64,000 nt of DNA from an uncultured Alphaproteobacteria bacterium (lineage in GTDB: Bacteria; Pseudomonadota; Alphaproteobacteria; HIMB59; GCA-002718135), in assembly GCA_902595425.1 (NCBI GenBank), contig CACJPV010000001.1, positions 298,410 to 362,409 on the forward strand. The letters run 5' to 3'. How positions within the stretch are numbered: the first letter of the stretch is position 1; every line of letters starts with the position of its first letter. This document shows positions 29,077-37,537 of this stretch, piece after piece. A program made the position numbers and the translations under genes. The notes beneath the pieces were generated by a model that was not told the DNA's origin, did no database searches, and saw only the letters and a list, made by a program, of their open reading frames with translations.

Positions 29077-30390
29077 CTATAAGTACTTATTTAAAATATT
29101 TTCTAAATACTCTTGATTTCCTGATCTTGGTTCAGGCTCAATATTATCATCAAGAACTTTTTGATGAATATCATCTAGAGAGGTGTTTTTGTCATGAATA
29201 AAATTACCCAGATCCTTATTCCAATCCTCATATCTTTTAATAATATAATCAGACAATTTTTTATCATTAATCATTTTTTCAACTGATAAAAGTGTTCTGG
29301 CACATACATCCATACCCCCTATATGTGCATAAAATAAATCCTGAGGATCAATTGATTGTCTGCGTATCTTTGCATCAAAATTTAATCCACCTTTACCAAT
29401 GCCTCCATTTGAAAAAATAAAATAAAAAGGAATTATTAACTCTAAAACACTATTTGGAAATTGATCAGTATCCCAACCTAGTAATGTATCACCTCTATTA
29501 ATATCTAAACTACCAAGCGCATTATTTGAAATCGCATATGCAATTTCATGTTCAAAACTATGACCAGATAAAGTTGCGTGATTTGCTTCAATATTTAATT
29601 TTATTTCATTTTCCAAACCAGCTTTTCTTAAAAAGGCCAAACACGATGCTGAGTCAAAGTCATATTGATGCTTTGTTGGCTCATGTGGTTTTGGCTCTAG
29701 TAAAATTTGACCCTCAAATCCAATCTTATGTTTATAATCTACCACTAACTCTAAAAATCGTTTTAAGTTATCAATTTCTAGCCCCATATTGGTATTAAGA
29801 ATAGTTTCGTATCCTTCTCTTCCGCCCCATAAAACATAATTGCTACCACCTAATCTTTTGGTTGCATCCATGCAGTCTTTAACTTGAGCTGCCTTATATG
29901 CAAATACTTCTGGATCTGGATTTGTGGAAGCACCACTCATATATCTTTTATGAGAAAAGGCATTGGCTGTTCCCCATAATAATTTAACAGCAGACGACTC
30001 CATTTTTAATTCTACTAGATCAATAATATGGAAAAAGTTTTTTTGTGTTTCTTTATAACTTGAACCTTCTGGTGAAATATCCCTATCATGAAAACAAAAG
30101 AAGGGTGTTTTTATTTTGTTAAAAAAATCAAAAGCATCATCAAGTTTCATTTCAGCCATTTTAAGAGGATCTATTCCAGTCATCCATGGTCTTTCAAATG
30201 TTGCACCTCCAAATGGGTCTAGTCCAGGCCAAGTAAATGTGTGCCAATAACAAGTTGCAAAACGAAGATGCTCCTTCATCGTTTTTCCCAAAACTTGTTT
30301 ATCTTCATCATAATATTTAAAACTCAAAGGATTATCACTATCCGGACCTTCAAATTTTATTTCATCTATATTTTTAAAATAATTACTCAT
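29077..30390 (-). CDS. xylA: Xylose isomerase
   Basis: Converts D-xylose to D-xylulose (also glucose to fructose in vitro). Class II form of 437 residues with FCFHDRDISPEG (catalytic H101, D104), the metal ligand E232 and K234 in LLEPKPHEPTKHQYDFD, and LDINRGDTLLGWDTDQFP near the end. The usual partners xylB and xylFGH are not adjacent; it lies between an EamA permease gene and ribF. A GlpK-like FGGY kinase and two sugar ABC systems occur within 12 kb and could complete pentose use. No xylR regulator is seen. Confidence 0.95.
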   Translation of the reverse strand: MSNYFKNIDEIKFEGPDSDNPLSFKYYDEDKQVLGKTMKEHLRFATCYWHTFTWPGLDPFGGATFERPWMTGIDPLKMAEMKLDDAFDFFNKIKTPFFCFHDRDISPEGSSYKETQKNFFHIIDLVELKMESSAVKLLWGTANAFSHKRYMSGASTNPDPEVFAYKAAQVKDCMDATKRLGGSNYVLWGGREGYETILNTNMGLEIDNLKRFLELVVDYKHKIGFEGQILLEPKPHEPTKHQYDFDSASCLAFLRKAGLENEIKLNIEANHATLSGHSFEHEIAYAISNNALGSLDINRGDTLLGWDTDQFPNSVLELIIPFYFIFSNGGIGKGGLNFDAKIRRQSIDPQDLFYAHIGGMDVCARTLLSVEKMINDKKLSDYIIKRYEDWNKDLGNFIHDKNTSLDDIHQKVLDDNIEPEPRSGNQEYLENILNKYL

Positions 30391-30422
30391 TTTGCTCTCT
30401 TTGTGTCCAATATTAACCTTAT

Positions 30423-31325
30423 TTATTTAGATTTTTTTTGTGATTTCATAATAGTTAAAGTTCCAGAAACTACAATAAATACCATACCTAATAATGAAAG
30501 ATTATCTAAAGTCTCATTAAAAAAAATATTACCTAAAATTGAAGCCCAAATTAATTGTAAGAAAAACAAAGGACTTATAAATCTGGTAAATTTTCCTGAG
30601 ATATGAAAGATCAAATTAAATAAAAGACTTGCGAAAAAAAGCAAAAATCCACCTGTCAAAATGGCAATCAATTCACTTTCAGTCAATTGTATAGGATCAA
30701 TAACAGAGAGAATTATACAAAATAGAATTAATGGTAATAAATTATAAAATGCATATCCTAGAGCAGTTGCATTCTTAGAAAACTTACTCACAACCACACT
30801 AGTCAATGCATTATAAGCTGCAACTAAGAAAATTAAATAAATGAAAACATTTGTTTGAAACATAGTTGGTTTAGCAATAAGAATTGTTCCAACAAAACCT
30901 ATTATTAAAATAATCCAATGCTTAAGAGATATAAATTCTTTTTGTAAAATACTTGACCAAATTAAAAGAAAAAAAGGAGTGGTCATAATTATTGGAGTAA
31001 AAATATTTAATGGTATTTGTTTTAAAGAATAGTAAATAGTAATGAGAACGGGTATGAATGTAAAACCTCTAAATAAAGGTAAAAAATAATCTTTTTTATT
31101 TTCAAAAATTAAATTTTTTTTAACACTTTTTGTAATGACTAAAAAAAAAATAAAAAAAATCATTGGGAGACTTAGCCCTAATGCATAATAGTGATACCAA
31201 AATAAATTATTGTTTGATCCTAAAAACTTAGTTGCTGTATCAAATGATGCACCAAAAAATGTTTGAATTATTACTAAAAACATTCCAAAAAAAATAATTT
31301 TATTTGATGAAATTAATTTAAACAT
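30423..31325 (-). CDS. EamA/DMT superfamily transporter
   Basis: A 300-residue membrane protein with about ten helices forming two EamA repeats (roughly residues 12-145 and 155-290). FGASFDTATKF in helix 1 and the paired helices after GFVGTILIAKP are typical of the RhaT/YdcZ-like drug/metabolite transporters. The substrate cannot be inferred; relatives export amino acids or other metabolites. It stands 32 bases upstream of xylA on the same strand, and its start diverges from gloA, so the 65-base gap at 31326-31390 holds both promoters. Confidence 0.85.
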   Translation of the reverse strand: MFKLISSNKIIFFGMFLVIIQTFFGASFDTATKFLGSNNNLFWYHYYALGLSLPMIFFIFFLVITKSVKKNLIFENKKDYFLPLFRGFTFIPVLITIYYSLKQIPLNIFTPIIMTTPFFLLIWSSILQKEFISLKHWIILIIGFVGTILIAKPTMFQTNVFIYLIFLVAAYNALTSVVVSKFSKNATALGYAFYNLLPLILFCIILSVIDPIQLTESELIAILTGGFLLFFASLLFNLIFHISGKFTRFISPLFFLQLIWASILGNIFFNETLDNLSLLGMVFIVVSGTLTIMKSQKKSK

Positions 31326-31390
31326 ATAATAAGTTGTTAACTGGGTATCTATTAGAATTTAAACATTTGTATATAAAATAGGAATTAATT

Positions 31391-31816
31391 ATGAAATATT
31401 TACACACAATGGTCAGAGTTGAAAATATAGAAAATTCATTAGACTTTTACTGTAATAAGTTAGGTTTAAAAGAAGTAAGAAGAGTCGATCATGAAAAAGG
31501 ACGTTTTACTTTGATTTTTTTAGGGGCAGAAAATAGTGATGAGCATACAGGTTTATTAGAGTTAACTTATAATTGGGATCCTGAAAAATACACTGGAGGA
31601 AGAAATTTTGGCCACTTAGCCTACAGTGTAAAAAATATTTATAATGTATGTGATAAATTATTAAAAAATGGGGTAATAATAAATAGGCCACCAAGAGATG
31701 GGCATATGGCTTTTGTAAGATCCCCTGACAATATATCCATTGAAATACTTCAAGAAGGAGAAGCACTACCTATAGAAGAGCCTTGGGCTTCTATGGAAAA
31801 TATTGGCTCTTGGTAA
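31391..31816 (+). CDS. gloA: Lactoylglutathione lyase (glyoxalase I)
   Basis: Isomerises the methylglyoxal-glutathione hemithioacetal to lactoylglutathione. A 141-residue vicinal-oxygen-chelate protein with all four metal ligands: H5 (LHTMVRV), E57 (GLLELTYNW), H75 (FGHLAYSV) and E118 (SIEILQ). The size and motifs match the short, nickel-type bacterial GloA. It is transcribed alone on the plus strand between two minus-strand blocks. Its presence next to a sugar island fits methylglyoxal formed from triose phosphates. Confidence 0.93.
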   Translation: MKYLHTMVRVENIENSLDFYCNKLGLKEVRRVDHEKGRFTLIFLGAENSDEHTGLLELTYNWDPEKYTGGRNFGHLAYSVKNIYNVCDKLLKNGVIINRPPRDGHMAFVRSPDNISIEILQEGEALPIEEPWASMENIGSW

Positions 31817-31863
31817 TCCTTAATATGACAAAAAGAAAAAAAATAAACTAGTGCAGATTTAAC

Positions 31864-33009
31864 TCATTTTAGCAATATTTTTATCTCTTCTTCAGTGAAT
31901 GGTTTTGGTTGTTCACATGAAGATCTCAATTTAATTTCTTTTTTTGATTCAGCCGCAAGAATTGTTGATTCTATTATATCTAACACATGCAAAGCTAATT
32001 GATCATTACAGCGATGTTTTCGATTATTTTCAATTGAGTAAATCATTTCGGCTAATCCAATGCCTCTATAATTTGACTGCTTAGGTGCTTCATTGCTACG
32101 TCCACTATGATTTATTATATTAGTTTTACCTAAGTATTTGTTTTCAACGGAAAACTCTTTCCATTCAGATCCAAGTTCATGTGAAAGGATGACAGGACCA
32201 CCAAACATATTTGGATCAGGAACAACTAGGGAGCCGCTTGTTCCATATAATTCCATATGATTTCTTGAATGATTTTGAACATCAAATGAAATAAAACCTT
32301 GAACAATTGTTTCATTTTCAAATTCTAGATCAAACATTACTGAAGTTGGTATTTCAACATCAAAAAATTTTCCTTTTTTTGGCCCAACTAAATACTCACG
32401 TTGATTAGAAAATAATTTGCCTCTTGCTCTTACATTTTTTGCTGGTCCCAACAAATTAACAAGTGTTGAGAAGAAATAAGGTCCCATATCAATTACAGGG
32501 CCACCACCAAATTGAAACCAAGATTCTGGATTAGGATGAAATTCTTGCACTCCAGGAAAAGCAAAAATAAAATTGCCTGTTAAAATTTTACCAATCTCAC
32601 CTTTGTCGACGAGCTCTCTCGATAATTGACCTCCACCACCTAAGAAAGTGTCTGGCGCATTTCCAAAATAAAGATTATTTTTACTTGCTAATTCTAGAAG
32701 ATATTTTGCATCATCATACTTAATTGACATTGGTTTTTCACTATAAACATGCTTGCCAGATTCTAAGGCTAGTTTTGAAACTTCAAAATGTGCTTGTGGT
32801 ATTGTTAAGTTAAGAATTATATCAATATCCTTATCTTTTAGAATTTCATCAACTGATAATGACTTAATTTTATATTGTTCAGCACATTTAATTGAAGCTT
32901 CAGGAAATTTATCAGCGCATGCTATAAACTTTATATTATTAAAATAATCCTGTGATCGAAAATATGTTTCAGCAATATTTCCACATCCTATCAGTCCAAT
33001 ATTTTTCAT
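31864..33009 (-). CDS. Gfo/Idh/MocA family oxidoreductase
   Basis: A 381-residue NAD(P)-dependent sugar oxidoreductase. The Rossmann motif GLIGCGNIAETYF begins the protein; the conserved YSEKPMS (EKP) lies near residue 95 and FGGGPVIDMGPYFFSTLVNLLG marks the C-terminal substrate domain (GxxxDxGxH-like). Family members oxidise or epimerise sugars and inositols. It is the last gene of the minus-strand run binding protein-permease-ATPase-PhyH-Gfo/Idh, so it probably acts on the imported sugar. The substrate is unknown. Confidence 0.88.
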   Translation of the reverse strand: MKNIGLIGCGNIAETYFRSQDYFNNIKFIACADKFPEASIKCAEQYKIKSLSVDEILKDKDIDIILNLTIPQAHFEVSKLALESGKHVYSEKPMSIKYDDAKYLLELASKNNLYFGNAPDTFLGGGGQLSRELVDKGEIGKILTGNFIFAFPGVQEFHPNPESWFQFGGGPVIDMGPYFFSTLVNLLGPAKNVRARGKLFSNQREYLVGPKKGKFFDVEIPTSVMFDLEFENETIVQGFISFDVQNHSRNHMELYGTSGSLVVPDPNMFGGPVILSHELGSEWKEFSVENKYLGKTNIINHSGRSNEAPKQSNYRGIGLAEMIYSIENNRKHRCNDQLALHVLDIIESTILAAESKKEIKLRSSCEQPKPFTEEEIKILLK

Positions 33010-33064
33010 TCTGTTTATATTATTTTAAAATATTTATAGAGAATTTAACTTAAAAATATAGATT

Positions 33065-33919
33065 TTATTTAGCTTTGTAACCCAAGCCAATATTATTTGT
33101 TTTTTTGCTAACATCCATAATTTTTGGATATTCATAATTTAATCCTAAAAGTTGTCGCACTTTTGGATCTGAAGTATTTTTAAACTCATCAGATAAATAT
33201 GTGACTAAATCTTCAACCGGCTTTATGTACTTAGGAAGAAATTCAATCAATAATGCTGCCCTTTGATGATTTGATTTATTAGGTGAGGCTCCATGCCAGC
33301 AATTACCATTAAAGAATACTAAATCTCCAGGATTGGCAATCATTTGTTGTTTATTTGAAAAGTCATCATTTTCATTTGGATAGTGCAATTTTTTTTGTGA
33401 TCCTGGTATGTAGGCTGTTGCACCTGATTCTGCTGAACAAATATCAAGAGGTATAGTTGCCTGACAGTTTTGAGCAAATGAACTATTAAGACCCATAGGA
33501 AAAGTCTCGATATTATAAAAATCCCAATATGGATAATCTAAATGAAGTTCTTGTCCTGGAGATCCTGGAAGCAATCTACTTGCGCAGTAAGATCCACAAA
33601 AAAATTGTGAGCCTAATAGTTTAGACATTAAACTAAAAACAATATCCTCTGTAATTAATTTACTAAAAACCTCTCCTTTACCAAATAAATTCCATACCCT
33701 TTGCTGAAGTTGAATCTTACCAGATGCTTCAGCCTCAGCATTAAAGTGAGACTCTTTTTGTTCTTGTGTATCTGCAAAATGATTAACAATCTCTCTTGCT
33801 TCTTTGATATCTTTTAAATGATAAAGATTTTCAATAACTATAACTCCAGATCCGTGCATTAATTCATTTAATGCTTTATTAATATTGAAGGTTTCTCTCG
33901 AGAATTTCAGCATAGGCAA
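33065..33919 (-). CDS. Phytanoyl-CoA dioxygenase (PhyH) family protein
   Basis: A 284-residue non-heme Fe(II)/2-oxoglutarate dioxygenase-like protein. The iron facial triad is visible: H126 and D128 in LHLDYPYWDF and H209 in NCWHGASPN; R220 in HQRAAL is the likely 2-oxoglutarate ligand. SGATAYIPGSQKKLH is the standard PhyH strand pair. It lies between the sugar ABC ATPase and the Gfo/Idh oxidoreductase on the same strand, so it may hydroxylate or demethylate a sugar-like compound rather than a fatty acyl-CoA. That role is inference. Confidence 0.88.
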   Translation of the reverse strand: MPMLKFSRETFNINKALNELMHGSGVIVIENLYHLKDIKEAREIVNHFADTQEQKESHFNAEAEASGKIQLQQRVWNLFGKGEVFSKLITEDIVFSLMSKLLGSQFFCGSYCASRLLPGSPGQELHLDYPYWDFYNIETFPMGLNSSFAQNCQATIPLDICSAESGATAYIPGSQKKLHYPNENDDFSNKQQMIANPGDLVFFNGNCWHGASPNKSNHQRAALLIEFLPKYIKPVEDLVTYLSDEFKNTSDPKVRQLLGLNYEYPKIMDVSKKTNNIGLGYKAK

Positions 33920-33957
33920 ATTTTAAATGAAAAAAAATAAAAAAAAATAAAAAAAAA

Positions 33958-34737
33958 TTATAATTCTAATTCTTTGGCTAAATCACCTATTTCTGCACCA
34001 CCAGCCATCAATCTTTTAACATCTTGACCACCAAGTTCAGAGGATAATCCTGAGCCAATTACTTCTCCTAAACTTAAAAAAGTATATCGATCAGCTATTA
34101 AGCGAGCATGTATTTCATTGTGTGTGATTAATATGATTGCAATATTTCCAAGACGTTGAACTTTTTTTATCGTTTTTAAAACTTCCATTTGCTGCTTTTG
34201 ACCTAATGCTGATGTAGGCTCATCTAATATTAATATTTTAGCACCAAAATAAATTGCTCTCGCAATAGCTAGAGTTTGTCTCTGCCCTCCAGACATTGTT
34301 CCTACTGGTTGATTTGGGTTTGCTATATTAATCCCAATTTTTGACATTTCTTCGATTGTAATTCTATCCATTTCATTCATCTGCATTAATCCAAAAGGAC
34401 CTGGACCTTTTTTAATTTCCCTTCCAAGAAAAAAATTTCTAGTAACTGATGTAAGAGCGTTTAGAGCCAAGTCTTGATAAACTGTTCCTATACCAGCATC
34501 AGATGCTTGCCTTGGTGAGGAGAAATTTACTATTTCTCCATCAACTTTTATCTCTCCGCTAGTCATTGGATGCACTCCTGATAACACTTTTATCAGAGTT
34601 GATTTTCCAGCTCCATTATCACCTAAAAGAGCATGAACCTCGCCAGGAAATACATCTAAAGACACACCATTCAAAGCTGTAAAGGATCCAAATTTTTTAA
34701 CTAAATCTTTGATTTCTATTAAAGGTTTTCTATCCAT
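33958..34737 (-). CDS. Sugar ABC transporter ATP-binding protein (single domain, FrcA-like)
   Basis: A 259-residue single-domain ATPase of the carbohydrate uptake 2 class. Walker A is GDNGAGKST (39-47), the signature is MSGGQRQ, and Walker B is ILILDEPTSAL. Unlike RbsA/XylG, which carry two ATPase domains, this has one, as in the fructose system FrcA. The start overlaps the permease stop by one base. The gap to PhyH is a simple AT-rich tract with repeated runs of A. It energises the permease and binding protein encoded upstream. Confidence 0.92.
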   Translation of the reverse strand: MDRKPLIEIKDLVKKFGSFTALNGVSLDVFPGEVHALLGDNGAGKSTLIKVLSGVHPMTSGEIKVDGEIVNFSSPRQASDAGIGTVYQDLALNALTSVTRNFFLGREIKKGPGPFGLMQMNEMDRITIEEMSKIGINIANPNQPVGTMSGGQRQTLAIARAIYFGAKILILDEPTSALGQKQQMEVLKTIKKVQRLGNIAIILITHNEIHARLIADRYTFLSLGEVIGSGLSSELGGQDVKRLMAGGAEIGDLAKELEL

Positions 34738-36332
34738 TAGATACTACCTATTATTCGTTTTCTAATATTCTCATTTGTTAGAGCAGCAGCAACAAGAACT
34801 GCACCAAGGAATACTCTATAGAATGATCCATCAATACCAGGAATATAAAAGAAAGCTTCTTTTGCAATACCAAAAATAATTGTACCAAGAATAATTCCAA
34901 GTATAGTTCCAAAACCTCCCGTAAGAACTACACCTCCTATAACTGCAGCAGCAATTGCTTCCAACTCTTTTAAATTCCCTTTTGCTGTGTCTGCTGTATT
35001 CACCTCAAATACCTGGCATGCTGCAAACATGGTTGCACAAAAAGCTGTAAACATAAATAAAGAAATCTTTACTTTATTTGTTGGAACACCATTTGCTTGA
35101 GCTGCACTAAGATTTCCACCAGTTGAATAAATCCAGTTTCCAGCTTGAGTTCTGCTTAAAACAAAGTAGCAAATTAAAGCAAGGAGTAACCAAATCATTA
35201 AACATGAATACATTCCTTTGGCAAACATATTTCCATAATTATTTACATTCCAATCAGCTGAGAAATATAACCAGTCAAATACTGGCTCCATAATGTCTCC
35301 TCCAAAAAAATTTGCTACGGGTCTAGCAGTAACTATAGTATCAATGTAAGCTTTAGCTATATCTATATCAGTTACTACTTTTGCTGCAACTTCAGGAACC
35401 TCAACCCCAGCTTCAATTTTTTTTGTTAAAATTTCAACCATTGATTCATTCCCTGACTTTTTTGCGCCAGCTAAAGATTTTTCCAATGTTGCAATCATTT
35501 TTTGTGAATTGGAAGCAGTTTTATAAGCTGCAACTTTTTCATTAATATAAGTTAGTTGTTCAGTTAATTTTGTAACTGTACTTGCTGGTACAGTGCTTAG
35601 AATTTCTAATAGTTGATCATTTGGGAGAGATTTAGCAGCTGATCTTTCAATTTCTCCATGACCTGGAACATTAATAATATTCTTTATATCTGGTAACTCT
35701 GTTACTGTTGTTGATCCTGCAGTTTGATCAGGAGCTCTATTAAATGCTCTATAAGATACTTCTGTCACACCTCTTAAAAAGAATAATCCACCAAGTGTTA
35801 CTATGAAAGAAGCAATTCCGCTTTTAACAATTAGCCAACCCTGAAACCATCCAAAAGATAAAGTAAAACATAATGTAATCAACAAAGCTGTTAATGGTGA
35901 GACATCTGTAATTTCAAACAATTTTAAACCTTCAAAATGAAAACCTCCATCAAAAGATATATAAGGAATAACAACTGCAAAGCCCCATTTTAATATCATG
36001 GCCATACAGCCACCAGCAAAACCAATCATTGAGCCAACAGATAAATCAAATTCACCTGCTATAATCAATAAGCCAGCACCAAGTGCGACGATACCTAATT
36101 GTGCAATTACTCTGAAATTATTTCTAATTCCGAGCGCATTGAATCCCTCACCAGAAAATGGATTAAAAGAAAATTGTCCTTCTGGAATAGAAAAATATCC
36201 CAACATACAAAATAGTAAAACCATAACTCCAAATGGTCCAATTTCTGGACGTGAGGTAATTGCAGAATACCATTTTTTTTGGTCTTGTCTGTCAGACTCT
36301 TGTCTTGGTTGATTTGTTGTTGATGTGTTCAT
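34737..36332 (-). CDS. Sugar ABC transporter permease (FrcC-like) with large insert
   Basis: Membrane subunit of a CUT2-type sugar importer. GEFDLSVGSMIGFAGG (93-108), GIASFIVTLGGLFFLRG and the later YSTGGNLSAAQANGVPTNKVK and GGVVLTGGFGTILGIILG are the conserved permease motifs. It has 531 residues, whereas CUT2 permeases usually have 310-360. The excess lies mainly between residues about 205 and 340, a hydrophilic, helix-prone segment rich in Lys, Glu, Ala and Val that would sit in the periplasm between two helices. A further stretch at 120-145 also lengthens an early loop. The insert may contact the binding protein or another envelope component. The upstream terminator likely reduces expression relative to the binding protein. 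Confidence 0.9.
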   Translation of the reverse strand: MNTSTTNQPRQESDRQDQKKWYSAITSRPEIGPFGVMVLLFCMLGYFSIPEGQFSFNPFSGEGFNALGIRNNFRVIAQLGIVALGAGLLIIAGEFDLSVGSMIGFAGGCMAMILKWGFAVVIPYISFDGGFHFEGLKLFEITDVSPLTALLITLCFTLSFGWFQGWLIVKSGIASFIVTLGGLFFLRGVTEVSYRAFNRAPDQTAGSTTVTELPDIKNIINVPGHGEIERSAAKSLPNDQLLEILSTVPASTVTKLTEQLTYINEKVAAYKTASNSQKMIATLEKSLAGAKKSGNESMVEILTKKIEAGVEVPEVAAKVVTDIDIAKAYIDTIVTARPVANFFGGDIMEPVFDWLYFSADWNVNNYGNMFAKGMYSCLMIWLLLALICYFVLSRTQAGNWIYSTGGNLSAAQANGVPTNKVKISLFMFTAFCATMFAACQVFEVNTADTAKGNLKELEAIAAAVIGGVVLTGGFGTILGIILGTIIFGIAKEAFFYIPGIDGSFYRVFLGAVLVAAALTNENIRKRIIGSI

Positions 36333-36346
36333 TATTAAATAAAAAA

Positions 36347-36368
36347 AAGGGCCGATAAATCGGCCCTT
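36347..36368 (-). terminator. Intrinsic terminator/attenuator after the sugar-binding protein gene
   Basis: On the minus strand a 9-bp perfect stem (AAGGGCCGA/TCGGCCCTT, four-base loop) is followed by eight T residues. It lies between the binding-protein stop and the permease start, so most transcripts would end here and a minority read through. This gives excess binding protein over permease, a common arrangement in ABC operons. Confidence 0.9.
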
Positions 36369-36379
36369 AAACTATTAAA

Positions 36380-37285
36380 CTATCTGTCAATTCCTGCAAG
36401 TGCAGCAACTGAAGAAGCGTTAGACTTATCAACGAAGCCTGGTCCTGATGGGATGTTAGCTCCTGGAAGAAGTCCAGCACTGTTATTGTACAGGTGTAAT
36501 ACGATAATTGGCATATAACCTTGTAATCTTTGTTGTTGGTCAATAGTGAAAGACACTCTGCCAGCATTGATTAAGTCCATAACTGCAGGGCTTAAATCAA
36601 AACAAGCATGGTGAACTGTCATACCAAGATCAGCAACAGCTTTATCAACAGCTTCACAAACATGTGGTCCTACTGAAAGAATAGCGTCAACATCACTGTT
36701 TGCTTGTAATGCAGCAGTAGCACGAGTTTGAATAGTAGCAGGATCTGAAGTAGTGTCAGTAAATTCCATAGGAACTGCTTCGCCGTAACCTTCACATCTA
36801 TCTACAAGAGCTGTATTGTATGCTTCTTGAATCATACAAAGTGCTTTAGTTGCACCTTCAGCTTTTGCTCTTTCACCAGCTTTTTGTCCAGCAAGATACT
36901 CAGGCTGACCAACGTGCATAAGTGCACCAAGTGCAGCAGAGTTTTCTAGACCAGAGTTCATAGTTATAACTGGAACACCAGCAGCAACGGCAGCTTTAAT
37001 AGCAGGGCCTAATGCGTCTGGATCTGGAAGAGAGATTACCATACCATCAGGTTGTGTAGCTGCAGCAGCTTGGATTGAGCTTGCCATATCAGCCATGTCA
37101 GCAGATGGATTGTAAATATATTCAAAGTCAGCGCCGATTGCACGAGCTGCATCTTCACCACCTTTTTGAACTACTGGCCAAAAAGGATCTTTACCTTCAC
37201 CGTGAGTTACCATTACGTATCTCTCAGCAAATGCAGAGCTAGTAATAAAAACTAGAGCTGCGATTGAAATTAGAAATTTTTTCAT
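36380..37285 (-). CDS. Periplasmic sugar-binding protein (FrcB-like)
   Basis: Type I periplasmic binding protein of 301 residues. A clear signal peptide ends at SSAFA (about residue 20). The mature protein starts ERYVMVTHGEGKDPFWPVV, with the DPFW motif found in FrcB-like and ribose-like sugar receptors. It feeds the FrcC-like permease and FrcA-like ATPase downstream. A strong AGGAGG ribosome site (complement at 37290-37295) precedes the ATG, and the codon use is less AT-biased than in its neighbours, both consistent with very high expression. The ligand is unknown: fructose, other hexoses or inositol-like compounds are possible. Confidence 0.92.
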   Translation of the reverse strand: MKKFLISIAALVFITSSAFAERYVMVTHGEGKDPFWPVVQKGGEDAARAIGADFEYIYNPSADMADMASSIQAAAATQPDGMVISLPDPDALGPAIKAAVAAGVPVITMNSGLENSAALGALMHVGQPEYLAGQKAGERAKAEGATKALCMIQEAYNTALVDRCEGYGEAVPMEFTDTTSDPATIQTRATAALQANSDVDAILSVGPHVCEAVDKAVADLGMTVHHACFDLSPAVMDLINAGRVSFTIDQQQRLQGYMPIIVLHLYNNSAGLLPGANIPSGPGFVDKSNASSVAALAGIDR

Positions 37286-37385
37286 ATTTCCTCCTCTTAA
37301 AAGTTAAATTATTAATAATTAACACTTAACTAATATTCAGGAGTTAGCGGAAATCAATAGTAAAATATAATATGTTGTTAATTAA

Positions 37386-37397
37386 TAAAACGTTTTA
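37386..37397. promoter_or_regulatory. LacI-type operator-like palindrome in divergent sugar promoter
   Basis: TAAAACGTTTTA is a perfect 12-bp palindrome centred on CG, the form bound by many LacI/GalR-family repressors. It lies in the 252-base gap between the divergent sugar-binding-protein operon and the TIM-barrel isomerase gene, about 100 bases from the first start and 140 from the second. The rest of the gap is AT-rich without another gene. No LacI-family regulator is encoded in the window. Confidence 0.4.
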
Positions 37398-37490
37398 CTC
37401 TTATTTCGTAATTCTTACTAAATTAAGATAATATTAAAATTTTTAAAATTAAGTTTTCTAAGTTTTTTGGGGAAAAAATAAAAAACTTAC

Positions 37491-37512
37491 TGATAAAAAT
37501 TTGATTTTATCA
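37491..37512. repeat. Inverted repeat upstream of the TIM-barrel isomerase
   Basis: TGATAAAA and TTTTATCA form an 8-bp inverted repeat with a six-base spacer, ending 25 bases before the isomerase ATG. It could be an operator or a hairpin in the mRNA leader that affects translation. The ribosome site for the isomerase is weak, so such a structure might matter, but composition alone could explain it. Confidence 0.3.
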
Positions 37513-37537
37513 AAAATAAAAAGTAAGATGTGTCAAT

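Noticed and set aside
33930..33957. AT-rich tandem repeats (runs of A separated by T) between PhyH and the ABC ATPase
   Set aside because: Low-complexity sequence expected at this base composition; no unit repeated beyond a few copies and no spacer structure as in CRISPR.
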